A stretch of 64,000 nucleotides of DNA from assembly GCA_021521415.1 (NCBI GenBank), contig JAIQDT010004237.1:214535-278534 (forward strand), in the 5' to 3' direction. The notes beneath the pieces are model-generated. The model searched no databases. It saw only the letters and a list, made by a program, of their open reading frames with translations, and was not told where the DNA came from. Shown one piece after another: positions 43,700 to 55,724 of this stretch (position 1 is the stretch's first letter; the number at the start of each line of letters is the position of its first letter). This DNA is from Bidens hawaiensis (taxonomy: Eukaryota; Streptophyta; Magnoliopsida; Asterales; Asteraceae). A program made the translations under genes and the position numbers.

Positions 43700-44195
43700 T
43701 GTTGGTGCATAGATGTCAGTAGTTCATATGTCAAATGTCTGTAATCGAGTCTGTAATATTGTTTATGTAATTGTTTGTGTAAAAGCGAAGTTGTTGACAA
43801 GTTCGCTTAGGCGAACTTGTTAACCAAGCGAAGTTGTTGACAAGTTCGCCTAGGCGAACTTGTTGAACGAGCGAAGTTAAGGACAACTTCGCCTGAGGCG
43901 AAGTTGTCGTGTATTTAAATAGTTTACGGGTTTACTGTTGAAGGTTAATCAGAAAATCAGTTGTTAGAGTTTTAGTTGATCGATTTGTTATTTACGTGTA
44001 TTTTCAGTGAGTCTATTGACGTGTGAACGAGAGTCTGTAAGTTACACGGTTTGAGTTATCAATATAACGTGTGGTTGTTCGTATCGTGTGTACGTGTGTT
44101 CGTGAGCTAATATTCTACGTCCGTAACGATCTACACAGGGATTCCGCACCTGTGTATATCGGGATATCTCGTGTGATCCGTCCAGGGAACCTACA
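43700..44195 (+). repeat. Copia-B 3' LTR (496 bp)
   Basis: Reads identical to the left LTR over its whole length, including the motif array (43785-43905). Confidence 0.95.
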
Positions 44196-44200
44196 GTAAA

Positions 44201-45854
44201 CTCTAATTATTAAACCTTATTAATTACTTATCTAGACTCTATTTTGATTTTTAGATTTTTTTTATATTAATTAAACTAATAATACTTAACTAATTAAGAA
44301 TTAAACTAAAAATGAAATTTAATAAAAATTGGACTTTAACCAAACATGAGAAACGACTACCTAGGTAATGGAATCCTACTAGTTAAATTAATAGCTAACG
44401 AACTTGACTTGGTTAAAAAACAATATCTAAAAAAAATATGACGCTAAAGACCACTAAAGTACGCTAGATCGCCTCCCGGCCTCACCAACGACACCCTAGA
44501 ACTCTAATGACATGTGAAGCTCAATTGTTAAAGGTTTGGATCACCTCCTGGTCTCACCTTACCTAATAATACTATGGTACCCCAGAACCCAAATCACCTC
44601 CCGGTCTCTTTGAATACAATATATATAAATATAAAAGGGGGTATTTTTAATTAATTGGAACAAGACTTGTATCACAATAATCTAAAAGGACCTAGGCTAA
44701 CTCGCTCCTACGCAATTATTACCCAAACCCACAAAAGACAAAGATGGCACAACACTAAATTGCCTCCCGGCCTCTCTAGAGATAGAATAATAAAATCTAA
44801 TCCGCTCTCTATAATTATTCCTACGATTTTTTCGATCATAAATCGTAAACAAGTTGAAACACAAATTAGACAACCTAATCATGCATCTAACAATCACCAA
44901 TGACTATCAAACACAAGTGGAATAATTATTAAAGCAAAAATTGGATTCAATTACGCATATATATCATGAACAAACCAATTAAAAACTTTACCATAACACT
45001 AAATCAACCAACGTCAAATAAAAATTCGTCAAACCATCAATCTAATATAATACTCAACCAAAACCTAGGTAGTTTAATATACTTAGCTACTCATAAAAAA
45101 ATATAAAACAAAAATAAAATATATGTTACAGTTCATAATTTTAAAAGTGTAACAAAAAAGTTTGCCTGTTGTTGACTTTTCCTTGGTTTGTCTATTTGGC
45201 CGTGAGTTCGAGTGACTAATCCTTTTTTTTCTCTTTTGCTTCCTTTCTCCGATGCCTCTAGATCTTTCTTTTTGACTTCCGACTTTGTTTCTTGATGGCG
45301 GCTTTGCTGCTTCTGTCTGACCTTGGTTCCTTTTTTCAAAGAAACCCAACGTGGGTTTTTATGTTTTGGTTGTTATCCTCTTCCATTATATTTTTTTTAT
45401 AGTTATAATAATAATCATCTAGGTTTTTTTTTTCCTTTTAGCCCACAAAAAAGCCTATAGCCCACGAACTATTTACCAGCCCAAGAGTAATCCATGTCAG
45501 CTCCATTCGTCTACAAGTCCAACCAAATAAGAAAATAAGTAAACCATATTGATTCGTATAATTTAAGTTTAGCTTTCTTTCTTTTCTTTCTTTGTTTATA
45601 CTTTATTTTAATTACTTGAAAGCGTGAATTATTGGCATTATGTAAACTTGGGTTTATTATTATTATTAAAATTACTATTTAAATACTCGGTTTCAAACTT
45701 AGTAAAAATTGCTCTAATTTAGCTCATTCTCTCTTAGAACCTTAAAAACCCACATATGAACCAATTAGGAGTATATACAATAAAAACCTGGCTCAAAATA
45801 CTTGAAAGTATAGGAATATTTATATAATATTATATATATTTTTAGACCACATCA
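44201..45854 (-). repeat. Athila-1 5' LTR, main piece
   Basis: Continuation of the LTR interrupted at 31591. It ends CACATCA and is followed by the TSD ATCCT. It carries the same ATCACCTCCCGGTCTC-like motif series as the 3' LTR (about 44468-44780). Relative to the 3' LTR it has small deletions (for example around 45385 and 45660). Confidence 0.93.
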
Positions 45855-45859
45855 ATCCT

Positions 45860-46069
45860 CAAACATCTAAAATAATATTTTGTGATGACGGGACAAATCC
45901 GACATGATGTTAAGTTTGTGTCTGACCGAACATGTATCACTCGCTTAAACTTGTTTTCATACCTTTTGACCCGTTTTGGATTTTCTCGAAACAAGTCCAT
46001 CTTTTAACATGATTAAACTATATTATAACTCAAAAGTTTATAAACAAATAAAAACTGTAACTCAAAAGT
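45860..46069. other. Flanking DNA between Athila-1 and the chromovirus LTR
   Basis: AT-rich sequence. It may include the diverged start of the chromovirus 5' LTR, whose first 70 or so bases are not recognisable here. No gene. Confidence 0.5.
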
Positions 46070-47999
46070 TTCTCAGGATTTAACCGGCATTTCTTGGAAG
46101 CCTTCTCGTCATCCCGGTACGTTAAATCCTTAACTTTACTTCAATTTGCCATATCTTTCAAATTTGAGGGGCTAGGATGAAACATTTTTATATTATAACA
46201 TAATACTTAAAAGCCTAACTCCTCCCCCCTAGCAGTCTGATCGGCAGCTTCCCAGCCCCCCCCCTTTTCGATTTTCTTCTGTACAGCCAAGGTTAAGGCA
46301 TAAAACTTCAATTCAAGGTTAGTTTTATGTTTCCCCAAGTCTTTTACACCTTAATTGATCTTTATATCACGCGTATTGATCGTTAAATTGCGTGTTGTAG
46401 GCTTATCGGGTGGCTGTCAATTCTAACCTTTTCGGGACTGTTTTGGTTGAGGATTTTGCACAAAAAATTCTCCTAGGTATGTCTAGTATATCATACTTAA
46501 AAATCATGGTCATTGGTATTCGTTAAATTGGTCAACTAGTTGCAGTTTGAAAGATTGTGTTCGGTTGACTAGAATTGTTGATTGTTGCGTTTAACGCGAG
46601 GGTTGAAGTGATTAACGACCAATTCAGCTCGGGTGAATTTGGTTTGATGTACGGACTGTTGAAAAATAATTTTTATAAGTTATGGAGCTAAATTGGTTGT
46701 CGGTTACTCAAACGGGTCGGTACAATGCGCAATTGCATTTATTGAATAGTTAGTGTGTTGTACTTGCGAGTTACCGACCCATTTGACTCGTGTAGCGTCG
46801 TGTGGACTTGTTGGCTTTGAATTTATCATATTGGGTCCACATGGGGCTGCGTTGGATGTTAATGGCCTAAACGACTCTTAATCGCGCGTGTTAGTGTCAC
46901 CTAGTGCTTCCGGGGGTAAATTGGGAATTCTTTATTCCTGGGAGTTTCTAAGGGTCGTGTTGGTGTATGTAAGGCCCCGGGGGCTGTTACGATTGAGTTT
47001 GATGAGGTCGAGGCTTTAAGTAACTCAAACCATGTTAGAACGTCTAGTAGGATAAACGAGTCCTTTCGATGTCATTAATAATGTTTGAATGTAAACCGAC
47101 AGGTGTTTGAGTTTTGGGATTACTTAGGGGTCCTCTAGCTTGTGGTGAAATCGTGCCTTATGTCAGGTGAGTTCATGATGCCCCCTTTTTACTCTTTTTA
47201 AGATTTTGGGCTAGCATGCACACCTAAACAGTTTTGCTTGATGAATTGTATAAATTATTTCGGATGGGCTTACTTGTATAGGGTAGGCCTTGAGATGATA
47301 TTATCATATGTTTGTATGTATTATTGTATGGCCAATATTTGGCGATGTTTAGTAGTCGTTATCGACTACGGATGTTACGTATGCCTACTTTGTGTTTGCA
47401 TATGTTGGATGAGATGTTACGTATTTGGGTTGTACGTGTGCTCGACCCTGATGTTATTACTTGGATGATATGTATATCTATATATATAGGGATGTGATTA
47501 TAAAAATGTTTATATATATATATATATATATAAGGATGATTATTTATTGATGATGATGGCCTAACTATTATATCCCATTTATTTTAAAAACTCTTGGAAT
47601 GGCTATTACGAATCATTATTATATATGTTAATTAATAAAACTTGAACTCACTCAGCTCAGCCTGACTTTGTGTGCATGTTAGTATGAGTTTCAGGTTATG
47701 AGATGGATGCATTACCGCTTTGACGTGCACAGAGCTACTTGGACGGTGAAGGGCATGCTTATTCGGGAGTTTTAATAATTATAAACATTTCTCTTTTAAC
47801 GTTTTATTAAATACAATTCAATTTGGTTTTGGACATAATTCCCGGGTTTAGGGAACTTGTTTTATTAGTTATGGTTTTCCGCTGAATTATTCTCTGAATT
47901 GGTTATTTTAATGGATTGAACTGTTTTCAAGTTTAAGTATTTTTAAAAGTATTATGGATGAATACCAACTGTAGGATTCCCGGGATTCGGAGTCTTACA
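46070..47999 (+). repeat. Chromovirus 5' LTR (start unclear)
   Basis: Matches the 3' LTR from 46074 and ends GGAGTCTTACA before the PBS. The first 70 or so bases of the 3' LTR (TGTGACACCCG...) have no clear counterpart, so the left end is truncated or very diverged. Contains a (TA)n tract at about 47511-47531. Confidence 0.75.
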
Positions 48000-48002
48000 A
48001 GT

Positions 48003-48015
48003 TGGTATCAGAGCC
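48003..48015 (+). promoter_or_regulatory. Chromovirus primer-binding site
   Basis: TGGTATCAGAGCC, matching initiator Met tRNA, a few bases after the LTR. Confidence 0.88.
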
Positions 48016-48345
48016 ATGGTTCGAGGGATCTGAGCATCCCCGAATTCTTGGACTCGAACTGTAAGGGAAGAGACTAGTAAGTCCACCGCGAGTAGCTGCA
48101 CGCCAAAAGGTAACTTTAATTGTTAGTCATTTCTTTGAATATTAAAATTTCCAGTATGTGATTAATTGTTTAAGTGTTAGATAGAATGCTAATGTGGTTA
48201 GGGGCAGGGGTGATTAGGACGGGCGGGTAAAGTAAACGACTATTTACACTTGATCAACGTCATTAGCAGTTTACCCTTACCTTACATGTTCTAAATGCCA
48301 CTTGTACCTGACCGTGTTAAAATTTTGTCTTTGTACGGATAAGTC

Positions 48346-49671
48346 ATGGTTAACACTCGTGCAGCTAAGAGAGGCCGTCCTAGTGTTCGTGGTCGTGGTC
48401 GTAAGCCATGTGCCAAAGCCGAGAGTGAGATCCCATCTTCCTAGCAGGAAGAAAACCCGATTCATGAGGAGGGGGATAACCCGCCTTAGATCCTACTAGG
48501 TGCGCGGCTATCGCGGACGAGGTTTACCAGGTGCTCCATAGCGCCATTCACGAGATCGTTGCTGAGGCCGTTAGGGCCATGGAGGAGTCGTTGGTCGGTA
48601 AGAGTTCAGGTAAGGAAAGAAAGGGTAAGGAGACGCAGGTCGAGGAGGAGGAGGAGGTGTATGTGCCGAGTGGGGATGAAGACGATGTGCGGACTATTAG
48701 TGTGTCTACCCGGGGTTGTTCGTACGGTGACTTTAAGAAATGTGATCCTCCTTCTTTCGATGGTACTAAAGATGCATTGGCAGCACATCAGTGGGTGAGG
48801 GAGATGGAGGCCGTTCTGAGAGTTAGTAAGTGCAAGGGGGATGACATGGTTACTTATGCTACTGCCTCGTTTCGTTCCGAAGCACTATGTTGGTGGGATA
48901 ATCTGACGCAGGCCATGGATGATCGTTCAATTAGGAGGATGATGTGGGATGAGTTGAAGAAATTGGTTCTTGATCAGTTTTGTCCTCCACATGAATTGGA
49001 TAAGATTGAACAGGAATTCTTGACCTTGGAGGCGGGTAGTATGACGCATCGGGAGTATACCATGAAGTTTAATAAGATGGCTCGGTTATGTCCCGATCTG
49101 GTTACTCCTGAGGCTAAGAGGATTAAGAAGTATGTGAAAGGTCTTCCGGTGGATGTTCGTAGGGGTGTGGTGACCACCAACATGAGCTTGTTTCACTTGG
49201 CGGTTACCCTAGCAGGCACGTTGTATGATCAGAGGGAGAAGTTACCGCTGGCCGAGACTAGGAAGACATGGAAATCAAATTCGTATGGTAAGCGGCCTGG
49301 GGGAAACCATTTTGATTCGTCCGAGAAGAGAGTAAAGACTGAGCCTTCAGAATTTAAGAGGGATGCGGGGGTTGGAAATTGCAAGAAGTGTGGGAGACCG
49401 CGCAAGGGGGAATGTAAGAGTGGGTCTGGTTCTTGTTTCCAATGTGATAAGATTGGACACCCCTATTTCGAGTGTCCGACGTTGACATGTTTCCGCTGCA
49501 AGGGTGCCGGTCACTTGGCATCGAATTGTCTTACCAGAAGCCGGGGGGGGGGGGGGGGGTTAGGTCCGGGGACTTCCTTGAGGGGGAAGGTGGAAGAAAA
49601 GCCGAAGGTCTGGGCGAGGGCCTTCAACATCTCCAAGAGAGAGGCGAAGGATGATGCAGACATTGTTTCAG
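48346..49671 (+). pseudogene. gag: Chromovirus gag
   Basis: The likely true start is ATG 48346 (MVNTRAAKRGRPSVRG). That frame meets a TAG after about 32 codons and shifts, so the main open part is 48531-49671. It carries the retrotransposon Gag domain (PPSFDGTKDALAAHQWVREME... WDELKKLVLDQFCPPHELDKIEQEFLTLEAGSMTHREYTMKFNKMARLCP). Two zinc knuckles follow (CFQCDKIGHPYFEC and CFRCKGAGHLASNC, 49433-49530), then a Gly run encoded by a G homopolymer at about 49543-49558. Gag builds the particle and binds RNA. The frame reads on in 49672-49760 into a stop, unless the putative 105-bp intron is removed. Confidence 0.85.
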
Positions 49672-49776
49672 GTACTTTTTCCTTATTCATCTTTTGTTCC
49701 ACCGTTATAATTTCTCATTCCTTTGGAATAGTATGTGATGATCAAGTAGCTAAGCAGTAGTGTAATATTATCCTAG
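49672..49776 (+). other. Putative 105-bp intron between chromovirus gag and protease
   Basis: TTTCAG|GTACTT at the left and TATCCTAG|GTACC at the right. The segment is T-rich in its first half and contains in-frame stops. Removing it joins gag to protease in frame with the expected ...GTFLL... continuation. The similar AGGTAC(C)TTTTT at both edges could instead be a target-site duplication of a small insertion. Confidence 0.45.
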
Positions 49777-51345
49777 GTACCTTTTTACTTGATGAATTGC
49801 AGGCATCGGTCTTATTTGATTCGGGTGCCAGTAGAAGTTTTGTGTCTACCGCTTTCTGTTCCTCATTGAATAAATCACCTGAGTGCGTAGTCGATGTGTT
49901 TGAGGTTGAGGTCCCAGTAAAAAGTCCGTTTCCGTGTCTAGGGCTATTCAGGGTTGTTCCATCGAGTTGTCTGGGTACCGGTGGGGTTGTAATTGATGCC
50001 GCTCGGCTATTTCGATGTGGTTCTTGGGATGGATTGGCTCGCAAGTGTTGATGCTCAGATCGTTTGTGGTCAGAAACTTGTACGTCTAGGGGCTCCGTAT
50101 GGGACCCAAATTACGGTCTTCGGTGATCGGAATGGTTCGACGCCACATATCATATCAATGCTTAAGGCGGGAAAGTTGATGCAGCGGGGGTGCGGGGCGT
50201 ATCTGGCCTATGCTATAAACGTGAATACCGAGGTGGCTACCGTCGGTGATGTTCCTATTATTCGGGATTTCCCGGATGTATTTCCAGATGATTTGTCAGA
50301 TGTGCCGCCGGATCGCGAGGTTGAGTTCCAGATAGACCTTATAACGGGCGCCAAACCCATTGCTCGAGCCCCTTACCGTCTAGCACCGAATGAAAGGAAA
50401 GAACTTATGGCTCAGTTGGAAGACTTGCTCGACAAGGGCTTCATTCGACCGAGCATCTCACCTTGGGGTGCCCCGGTCTTGTTCGTTAAGAAGAAGGACG
50501 GTAGCATGCGGATGTGCATTGACTACCGTGAATTGAATAAACTTACTGTTAAAAATCGGTACCCACTCCCAAGGATCGACGACTTATTTGATCAGCTCCA
50601 AGGAGCTAGTTGGTTCTCGAAGATCGACCTTAGATCCGGGTATCATCAGTTAAAAATTCGGGAGGAAGATATCCCTAAGACTGCCTTCCGCACTCGTTAT
50701 GGGCATTATGAATTCCTCGTGATGTCTTTCGGTTTGACCAACGCACCGGCTGCGTTCATGGATCTTATGAACCGGGTGTGTAGGCCGATGCTCGATCGTT
50801 CGGTTATTGTGTTCATTGACGACATTCTTGTGTATTCCAAAAGTGAATCCGATCAAGCCAGTCGTCTCACGGAAGTTTTGGAAGCTCTGCGAAAGAACAA
50901 GTTGTATGCGAAATTTTCCAAGTGTTCTTTTTGGTTACGCGAGGTTCAGTTCATGGGTCATGTTATTAACCCGAGTGGTATTTTGGTTGACCCTGCAAAG
51001 GTGGAAGCCGTAAACGAATGGGAGTCTCCTAAGTCTCAGTCCGAAATTCGTAGTTTTCTGGGCTTGGCGGGGTATTACCGCCGCTTTATTCCCGACTTTT
51101 CGAAAATTGCTTCATCGTTGACCAAGAAGAGTGTTAAGTTTGTATGGGGTACCGAACAGGAGGAGGCTTTTCTCGAATTAAAGAACAGTTTGACCCATGC
51201 TCCGATTTTAGCGTTACTCAATGGCATTGACGATCTAGTTGTTTATTCTGATGCCTCGTACCAGGGGCTTGGGTGTGTTCTGATGCAGCGAGGCCGAGCC
51301 ATCGCTTATGACTCACGGTAGTTAAAGCCTCATGAGGCGAATTAC
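49777..51345 (+). pseudogene. pol: Chromovirus protease, reverse transcriptase and RNase H start
   Basis: Protease LFDSGASRSFVS is near 49809. A one-base shift near 49990 moves the frame to 49993-51321. The RT shows [36 protein letters not shown] and the catalytic F-I-D-D box at about 50812-50823, then [12 protein letters not shown]. RNase H begins [16 protein letters not shown] and stops at a TAG (51319-51321), explicable by C-to-T change. The frame continues to 51345, where Athila-2 is inserted, and resumes at 62038. Otherwise full-length blocks, so the element was once functional. Confidence 0.9.
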
Positions 51346-54300
51346 TGACGTAGGCTGTCACGGTCTACTCAAACAATTAATTTTAAGACTTAAATACCTA
51401 TAATAAGTACGGGTAAGTAAGGTCGTTTCCTCAGGGACTTAAGGAAAGTGCAAGTTTATTTAATTTATAACTAATTATTTAACCAAAGCGGACAGATGAT
51501 ATCAAGCGGTTTTTATAAAAAGATTTAATTAAGACTAATTATTACTTAAAAAGATTTGTAAACAATATTAATTAAAAAGCATTCATTCTAGGTTCGGGTT
51601 ATGAGTTCCATACGTCATTCACAGATTCTCTAGTCTTTGGTTTTACAATAATTGCTAGTCCTATGGTTTGATTTATGATGACAAGCGATACCCTAACCGA
51701 ATTGTTGACACAAATGAACCCAGACACCACAATTACCAATTCTATGTATAGGATAATTTAACTCAATGATAAGGTTTGATGATTATAGTTCAAGGACACA
51801 AGAGCCTAACCCTAAATGTTGACGAACAACCAAACAAACGTTACACAAATCAATAATCACAAACACAACCTTTAATCAACCAAATAAGTAATTAAGCAAG
51901 ACAAATCATATAAATTCAATCAAGCTATAACCATTAAGCATTAGAATCTGATCAAAACAGTACTTCACACAAAACCTTAGCCTAGAACGAACACATATGA
52001 TTAGCCGGACATCGACATAATCGTTAAAGTACTTATCTTGATGAACATAAGATCTTAGGACAAACCAGAAGCTTTGGAATGATGGAAAATCGCCCTAGAA
52101 CTCCATTTTTACCTCTGGAAATCGTAATATCCGAAATAGGGTCGAAAAATCGTTTATATAGTGAAAACCCTAACTTTTGCCAACATTGAGCATCTTTGCA
52201 TATCGCGAAGTTGCATGTCCTGCATCTTTGCGATACGCGAAGATGCAACTGAATTCATATTCGAATTCCACTCGTCGAGAAACATGAAATTCATATATTA
52301 TGGATTCCATAACTCATTTTCTAGGCCAAGATATGCCCATTTTACTAAAACTCACTTTCCTGGTAACCCATGTTGTTCAGTTTTCACTTCGGCTTCATGT
52401 TTCTCATCCAATCCTCTCCCGAATTCTTCTTAACCCTCAATACATGTTTCCCCATGCTTCCATCATCTCGAGGCTTGCTTAATCTTGTCACACCCCGACT
52501 AGCACAATGCGGAAGAGTAAAACGGGAATGTAACAGACACCTCTGGTATCAACACATTGTTCATAAGGAAACAGTACAAACTAATTTACAATATATTACA
52601 ACTCATTGTTCTATCGTTGTTTTACAGTCTAGGATATATAAACAAAACTAGTTCGTTAACTATACATTCTTACTACTAACGCCTTTGCTTCTATTCACAT
52701 AGCATCAACCACACACCTCAGGCAAGTAACAGATCACCCAATCATTCCAATTTAGGTACACCTGAAAAGCAGTTTAAAACGGGTCAACTACTAGAGTTGG
52801 TGAGTTTCACGAGTTTCAAGAAAACAGTAATGAGTATTCACAAGTCAACACTTGTAATCATGAAATAAGTATGTATGTATGTATGTAAATGATATATGTG
52901 ATGTAATTATGCTAAGCTACAGTGAAGCATGGACTGTTCGTGCTGCGTGCCTCCATTTCCCACGCTCAATCAACCACTGTGGCCCCTTTCCGCCCACAAC
53001 ATGCCCCGGTAGCTATGTCTAACACTAAATAGCTGGTTCGTAAAAATATGGACATGTGAAAACGGGATAATGCCTCAGCAACCGTGCTGGCCCTTCCTGG
53101 CTTTGTCAAACCAATAGTACTATTCACAAGCCACCGGCTCAAAGTTAATCACTGTGATCGTGGGGACTTTCGTGTGTTAGCACTTAGATAATTCACATCA
53201 ATACAAGTTTCAGGTATGTATATGTAATCAAACATGCTTTTCACCCCAAAAGTTCGTAAAATTGTTTAAAGAGTGGGGTCATGAAACTCACGGTTTAGTA
53301 GATAATCAGTACTGTATCAGCTCGTGGTTTGTTCGGTCTGCTTTCAGTGGTTCCTATAATCAATATTATAATAATATTAACACTTTAATATTATTATAAT
53401 CTCAATACTAAACTGGGCTGTATAAATAATCTGGGTGTAGCTGGAACGCCCAGAAAGTGGCAATAGGCTTAGGTTGTGATGTTGTTCAATGTCTAATACT
53501 TAAAACCGAACTTGGCTCAGATTCCCGTTTTCCCGGCTGGACCAAGTTGTTCGTTTACGCGTTCAAAAAAAACAGTTATGGGAAAATAAGCTTGAGTAAA
53601 TGTATTGGTTAACAAAATGATTAAGTTATAAAGAAAGATCACATACTGGGGTCCCGGATTAGCCACGGGGCCCTTTTCCGTTTATTCAGTTTAATTTAAG
53701 AAGAAACGCGCACAATCCATCCGGATTGTCCAGGTTTTTCATAGAAAAGTTCGTTTTTACTTAATTAGTCCAAAAATATGATTTTTGATCACTCTTGGTG
53801 TTTTGATATTCCCGCAGGTTCGCTAGTCGCAAACTTGTCGGTTTCTATAAAAACTGAATTTATTTAATATTCAGATTAGCATAATTAATTAACCGTTAAT
53901 CACTAAATTATGAAAATTTAACCACTTATCAATTAAAATATGTAGATTTTTATAAAAATATTTCTGGAATTTATTTACTGATTTATTAATTTATAAAAAT
54001 TCATTTTATCAGCTGTATTTCGCCTGAAAATCGTCTGTTTACCCCAAACAATTTCCAAAAATTCCACAAAATTTCCTGAATGCTCAAATCATGTCCCAAA
54101 TCAACCTGTATCAATTTCAAAATGTAAAAAGTTCGTGCGATATTCTTTTCGGCCCAAATTCGGCTATAAAAGTTCACACGAACGCATATAAACAAAACAC
54201 CTTTAAACTTCTCCAAATGATCCCAAAATTCATATGTGATCAAAATACATCAAATCTGAGTTCCGAGAAAATTTTCATAATTTTTGAAGTATTTTAGCTA

Positions 54301-55711
54301 TTTTTCCCAAATAAACGTCCCAATTCGGTAATAAATTCGCCAAATATTCTCGGGTGGTCGAAAAATTACCAAATTTGAACAGGGACTCATTTAAATGGTC
54401 CCTGATGTCCCTGAAAAATTTCAAGTCCTAAAAATATGCACATCACAACCTTAATCTAAATAGCCCGTAAGCGAGTGTTTCGGCATTACCTTAGCGGGTT
54501 TGGCTCGTTTTCGACTTTTTAATCAAGTTTTCAGGTTCTTGTGCTTCTAAGAAAGCTAGGTACAAGTCCTATATCACAAACCAAGAAATTTTTCATCAAC
54601 ATAACAGCCCTTAACTTAGGGTTTCGGCTTGTGCACAAAAACCAACTTTTGAACCGTAAAAACGCCGTTTCAACCCTTTAATCCGTGTTTATGGCCAAAA
54701 AAACTATCAAAACAGGTTCCTTACCATGTGTACGATCAAAACATGTTTATGGACCATTTTTAGGATTTTTACACGGTTAGGAATGATTTTTAGTAATCAA
54801 GACATGTTTTTATGGTATTAAACGAGTTTAAACAAGCCGAAAATCGATTATTTAAGACCTCTTTACTTTGTTTTTGCTGGTTTTTGGCTGGAGCAAAACT
54901 TGTGTCCAGATTTTTCAAGAAAATGATGTTGAAAATATCTTGAATCTAGTTTATATGTGAAAGAACTAAAAAGGGGGGGGGGGCTGCTGTTGCGATCGGA
55001 GCTCCATGGGCCCACCTTGGGCCCATTTTGGCCCAAGTTTCTGATTTCTCAAGCCCAAATACGAAAAGCCCAGTCCAAATTTAGTTCGGGTTCGGTTTTT
55101 GGCGCGAAAAACTTATCGGATGCGTTAAACAGTGCGAAAACAAGTGTTTTTCGGCTAGTTTGGTGTAAAATTATAAAAACATACTATATGTTTGTAAAAA
55201 TCAAAAATATTTTCACGGATCGCTTAAAACATTTCAAATAAGTGTTTGGTAAGTCTTTTTCGGCTTAACGGATGATACAATGCTTGGTTTGTAACTATCA
55301 AACGCATTTAAATCTATAGCGGGTAGTTAAACAAGCATGTTTTCGTTTAACTTGTTTGCTATCAAACAAAGGCCATATTACTAATATTTTAGCTTGTATA
55401 GATCGTATATCACTTATAGATGCCCCCCCAAGATATCTGGGTCATAACCCGACCCGTTCGGTTAATCGTTCGGTTGTTACGCAAAAGGTGTTTATTTGCT
55501 TAATCGGTAAATACGTACTGAGGTGTACCTTGTTTTGGCTCAAATGTCACAAATCTTCATCTGGATGGCTCTGAATTAGCTTGTTTAAGCCCTTTAACTT
55601 CCAATGTCCTAAAAACACATAACAACGCTTGAAGTACCAATGTTCATTCAATTATTTAACTAAATATAACTAATTAATATATAATAATAACTAACTTTTA
55701 CCCAACCATCA
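51346..55711 (-). repeat. Athila-2 3' LTR (about 1.3 kb plus inserted solo LTR)
   Basis: Pieces 51346-52495 and 55557-55711 correspond to the right LTR (60746-62032), with the solo LTR 52496-55551 and a duplicated AATCT between. The first bases read TGACGTAGG against TGATGTAGG on the right. A short inverted-repeat cluster (GCATCTTTGC / GCGAAGATGC) lies at 52190-52250. Confidence 0.9.
52496..55551. mobile_element. Solo LTR, 3.06 kb, TGTCACACCCC type
   Basis: Starts TGTCACACCCCGACTAG, ends AAATGTCACA, perfect TSD AATCT (52491-52495 and 55552-55556). No coding region, PBS or internal repeat pair. A long LTR of this start type would fit a Ty3/gypsy element such as an Ogre or chromovirus family. 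Orientation is uncertain. It contains a TATG microsatellite (about 52870-52885) and a G-run (about 54970-54981). The ORFs in it are short and unrelated to known proteins. Youngest event in this part of the nest. Confidence 0.8.
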
Positions 55712-55724
55712 CATCCCCACACTT
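55712..55724 (-). promoter_or_regulatory. Athila-2 polypurine tract
   Basis: Sense-strand AAGTGTGGGGATG abuts the 3' LTR, nearly the same as in Athila-1. Confidence 0.8.

Larger units (their letters stand above)
31592..44195 (+). mobile_element. Copia-B: young Sirevirus-like Ty1/copia element with ORF4
   Basis: 12,604 bp, TSD GTAAA (31587-31591 and 44196-44200). The two 496-bp LTRs (31592-32087, 43700-44195) are identical as far as I can read, so insertion is recent. Order: LTR, iMet PBS, leader with GCGAAGTT arrays, gag, pol, conserved non-coding block, motif array, ORF4, PPT, LTR. gag, pol and ORF4 are all long and open. Oddities are a frame break in the Gag extension (inside the predicted intron) and loss of the third RNase H acidic residue. 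It is inserted in the 5' LTR of Athila-1. Protein and motif differences show it is a different family from Copia-A. The Sirevirus call is by architecture. Confidence 0.95.
7795..45854 (-). mobile_element. Athila-1: Ty3/gypsy Athila element, split by two Copia elements
   Basis: LTRs begin TGATGTG and end CACATCA on the plus strand. They lie at 7795-9614 (3' LTR in the sense of the element) and 31455-31591 plus 44201-45854 (5' LTR, interrupted). A perfect 5-bp duplication ATCCT flanks the whole (7790-7794 and 45855-45859). After removing Copia-A and Copia-B with one copy of each TSD, about 11.2 kb remain, a normal Athila size. In sense order it carries a PBS (31431-31448), gag, protease, RT, RNase H, integrase, a long conserved non-coding region and a PPT. 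No env-like ORF is open. Many nonsense codons and frameshifts show it is dead. The two LTRs differ at roughly 2-4 percent of sites by eye, so it is moderately old. Confidence 0.92.

Noticed and set aside
52496..55551. A complete short retrotransposon instead of a solo LTR
   Set aside because: No internal pair of direct repeats, PBS, PPT or coding region was found within its TG...CA ends.
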